A stretch of 64,000 nucleotides of DNA from Acidobacteriaceae bacterium. GTDB lineage: Bacteria; Acidobacteriota; Terriglobia; Terriglobales; Acidobacteriaceae. Numbering within the stretch: position 1 is the stretch's first letter; each line of letters starts with the position of its first letter. Positions 62,172-64,000 of the stretch are shown one piece after another. A program made the translations under genes and the position numbers. The notes below the pieces were generated by a model, which was given only the letters and a program-made list of their open reading frames with translations, searched no databases and had not been told where the DNA came from. The stretch spans positions 1 to 64,000 of the forward strand of contig JASHNS010000023.1 in assembly GCA_030041515.1 (NCBI GenBank). The letters run 5' to 3'.

Positions 62172-64000
62172 CTATTGCCCCGCCCACGCCGAAGCCGTCA
62201 CCTGTCTCCCGTCCAGATAGAACGTCGACAGACCTTCCATGTCCGTTCGGTACGTACGAACATGCGCGCTTTGCAATTCCTGCAGGACCTCGCGTCGCGG
62301 GTGACCGTAGAAATTGCGATGTCCCACCGAAATCGCCGCCCATTGCGGCGAAACGGCAGCCAGAAAGTCCGGAGTCGTGGAAGTTCGGCTGCCGTGATGC
62401 CCCACCTTTAGAAAATCGGCATGCAATCGGCCTCGTGCCAGCATACGTTCTTCGCTCGGCTCTTCCGCGTCGCCCTCCAGCAGCGCTGTCGTTCCGCCGA
62501 AGCGCATTTGCAACACCAGGGAGTCGTTATTCCCTGGTATCGCCGCCGGCTGATAGTCCGGCTCCGGCGCCAGGACCCGCACCCGCACATCGTCAAACAT
62601 GAAAACGTCGCCCGCCGTATGGCGTACGACCCGGGTATGCACCGCCGCTGCCTCCGCGAGCACGGCGTCGTACAGAGCGGAATGCGGGTTGATGCCGATC
62701 CACAGCTCCCGCGGCCGGAAATTCCTGATCACCGCGATCATCCCTCCAATGTGGTCTGCGTGTGCGTGCGTAATGGCTACAGCATCCAGCCGCCGGATGC
62801 CCCGCGACCAAAGCACCGGCGATACCACTTCTTCGCCCACGTCGAAATTCGATGCACGCGCCTGCGGAGATCCCGGCGCAACGCCAGTCAGGCCACCTGC
62901 ACCCACAATCCCGCCGGCATCGATCAGCAGCGTGCGTCCGTTCGGCGTGATCACCAGCAGCGAATCGCCCTGGCCCACGTCGATCGTCGAAATCTCGAGC
63001 GCCGCCGCGCGATGTTCAACCGGCCGCGGCAACAGTACGACGCCCACCGCCAACAGCAGCGTAATGGCCGCAGCTGGAATTGCGAATCGCTTCATTCGAA
63101 TCAGTGCCAGCGCAGCCGTCGTCAGCAACAGAACCGCCACAATCTCCAGATGCGTGGGCGCAGGTATCCGCCAGTCTCCCAGCCGCACCGCGCCGAACAG
63201 CCGCACCAGGGCGCTCACTCCGTGCAGCAGCAGCGCCACGGTCATCGCCGGAACCGCGGCGAGCTTCGGCACGGCCAGGACGAGAAGTAGAAGCACGAAC
63301 GCCAGAGGCAGCAAAACGCCAAGCAGCGGCACGATCAGAATATTCACTGGCAGCGCCACCGCTGTGACGCGATGGAAGTAGACGGCCATGGGCAGCGCCA
63401 TCAGCAACTCGATCGCGAGCGACGTGGTGATCAGCTCCAGAATGAGCAGCGCTATCCGCACGCTGCGCGGAAATGCCCGGGACGCGGCCCAGCTTCCGGC
63501 AAACGGCTGCAGGTGCCCTGCAACGGTGCGCAGCATCACCCGGAACTGCGCCATATTCGGAGGCAGCGACGGATCCAACGGGAGCAGCCACAGATCGCGA
63601 GTTGCTTTCAGATGCGGCCCAAAAGTGCGCGACGCCACGGGGACCGCAATCCCCGCTACTGCCAGCACAGAAAGCAGAGTCATCTGCAGCCCCGCATCGG
63701 CCAGCGCCGCCGGATCCGCAGCCAGCAGCACCAGCGCGGCAAATCCGACCGCGTTCAGTGGGCGCCGTTCACGCCACAACAGGCGTCCCGCCAGATAGAG
63801 CGTCACCATCCAGAATGCGCGCTGCACCGGCTGCCCAAAGCCCGTAAAGAGCGCATAACCAAGCGCCAGCCCCGCGGTCACCAGCATCGCCCATCCTCGA
63901 GGCAGCCGCAGCCGCCGCGCCACCCAGAAGACGACCCCGGCGAAGATCGCCAAATGCATCCCTGAAACCACCAGCAGGTGAAACGAGCCGGTGCGCTCGA
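62172..64000 (-). CDS. comEC: ComEC/Rec2 DNA-uptake channel protein (5' truncated)
   Basis: The frame stays open to the right edge. The visible part starts FHLLVVSGMHLAIFAG, the first conserved motif of the ComEC competence domain, followed by many hydrophobic spans (ILIVPLLGVLLPLAFVLLLL) and a C-terminal metallo-beta-lactamase domain: ISTIDVGQGDSLLVITPNGR, AITHAHADHIGGMIAVI, FLKVGHHGS. The channel brings single-stranded DNA across the inner membrane in natural transformation. The N-terminal OB-like part and start lie outside the window. The gene is convergent with the glycosyltransferase gene, 8 bases apart. Confidence 0.93.
   Translation of the reverse strand, partial: ERTGSFHLLVVSGMHLAIFAGVVFWVARRLRLPRGWAMLVTAGLALGYALFTGFGQPVQRAFWMVTLYLAGRLLWRERRPLNAVGFAALVLLAADPAALADAGLQMTLLSVLAVAGIAVPVASRTFGPHLKATRDLWLLPLDPSLPPNMAQFRVMLRTVAGHLQPFAGSWAASRAFPRSVRIALLILELITTSLAIELLMALPMAVYFHRVTAVALPVNILIVPLLGVLLPLAFVLLLLVLAVPKLAAVPAMTVALLLHGVSALVRLFGAVRLGDWRIPAPTHLEIVAVLLLTTAALALIRMKRFAIPAAAITLLLAVGVVLLPRPVEHRAAALEISTIDVGQGDSLLVITPNGRTLLIDAGGIVGAGGLTGVAPGSPQARASNFDVGEEVVSPVLWSRGIRRLDAVAITHAHADHIGGMIAVIRNFRPRELWIGINPHSALYDAVLAEAAAVHTRVVRHTAGDVFMFDDVRVRVLAPEPDYQPAAIPGNNDSLVLQMRFGGTTALLEGDAEEPSEERMLARGRLHADFLKVGHHGSRTSTTPDFLAAVSPQWAAISVGHRNFYGHPRREVLQELQSAHVRTYRTDMEGLSTFYLDGRQVTASAWAGQ

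Overview
This 64 kb window looks like a chromosomal segment of an Acidobacteriota bacterium (Terriglobia type). The clues are moderately high GC, a carboxypeptidase-regulatory-domain TonB-receptor-like protein of about 1,090 residues, an rpoZ-like gene of the acidobacterial type, small Cys-rich proteins of a kind I associate with this phylum, and several FixJ-type response regulators. I cannot name a genus. A tRNA-Phe(GAA) is the only RNA gene I can support. Both ends cut genes: a MOSC/ferredoxin-reductase fusion at the left and comEC at the right.

Layout. 0-5 kb: redox fusion protein, SnoaL/NTF2-like protein, epimerase, a decayed receiver gene, a FixJ-type regulator and MarC. 5.3-9.7 kb: a 39-residue membrane protein missed by length cut-offs, then gnd, an MFS sugar-acid transporter and an OprB-type porin. 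9.9-12.2 kb: a stand-alone receiver and a conserved protein of unknown function. 12.4-17.4 kb: a five-gene minus-strand cluster (SDR, RidA, cytochrome P460, alcohol dehydrogenase, alpha/beta hydrolase) divergent from a frameshifted DJ-1/PfpI gene. 17.6-22.9 kb: TolC-HlyD-DHA2 efflux operon followed by a cytidylate-kinase-like gene and an rpoZ paralogue. 23.3-30.3 kb: a nitronate monooxygenase with its middle deleted, an ECF sigma factor, a sigma54 activator, an outer-surface protein, an enoyl-CoA hydratase remnant, and a tightly overlapping hydrolase / sigma-like / rhodanese operon. 30.6-38.5 kb: radical SAM protein, 2-hydroxyacyl-CoA-dehydratase-like protein, a 57-residue membrane protein, a giant tandem activase and a LolA-like exported protein. 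38.8-49.9 kb: a degenerate sigma-like protein, ECF sigma, FixJ-type regulators, a double hybrid kinase and the TonB-receptor-like protein. 50-52 kb: integrase and possible AbiEi remnants and a BNR-repeat exported protein. 52.2-58.7 kb: a second HlyD-DHA2-TolC efflux operon headed by a STAS protein, plus a GAF-sigma54 activator. 59-64 kb: tRNA-Phe, secreted adenosine deaminase, glycosyltransferase, ComEC.

The most striking signal is not a gene. A recurring intergenic element (core ATACCATnGTCCAATTG, often preceded by a GATAC-N4-GTATC palindrome) occurs upstream of at least seven transcription units between 8 and 27.5 kb: sugar transport, stand-alone receiver, SDR/ADH operon, DJ-1, efflux, ECF sigma and the hydratase remnant. 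A related GATAC/AATAC-type palindrome flanks the divergent TonB-receptor/response-regulator region at 48.4-48.6 kb. The hexamer-N4-hexamer layout resembles sites of FixJ-family regulators such as TodT/StyR, and three such regulators are encoded here, so a local stress or solvent/aromatics-response regulon is a reasonable hypothesis. The second notable system is the radical SAM / activase operon, which looks like an ATP-driven low-potential electron-transfer system of unknown substrate.
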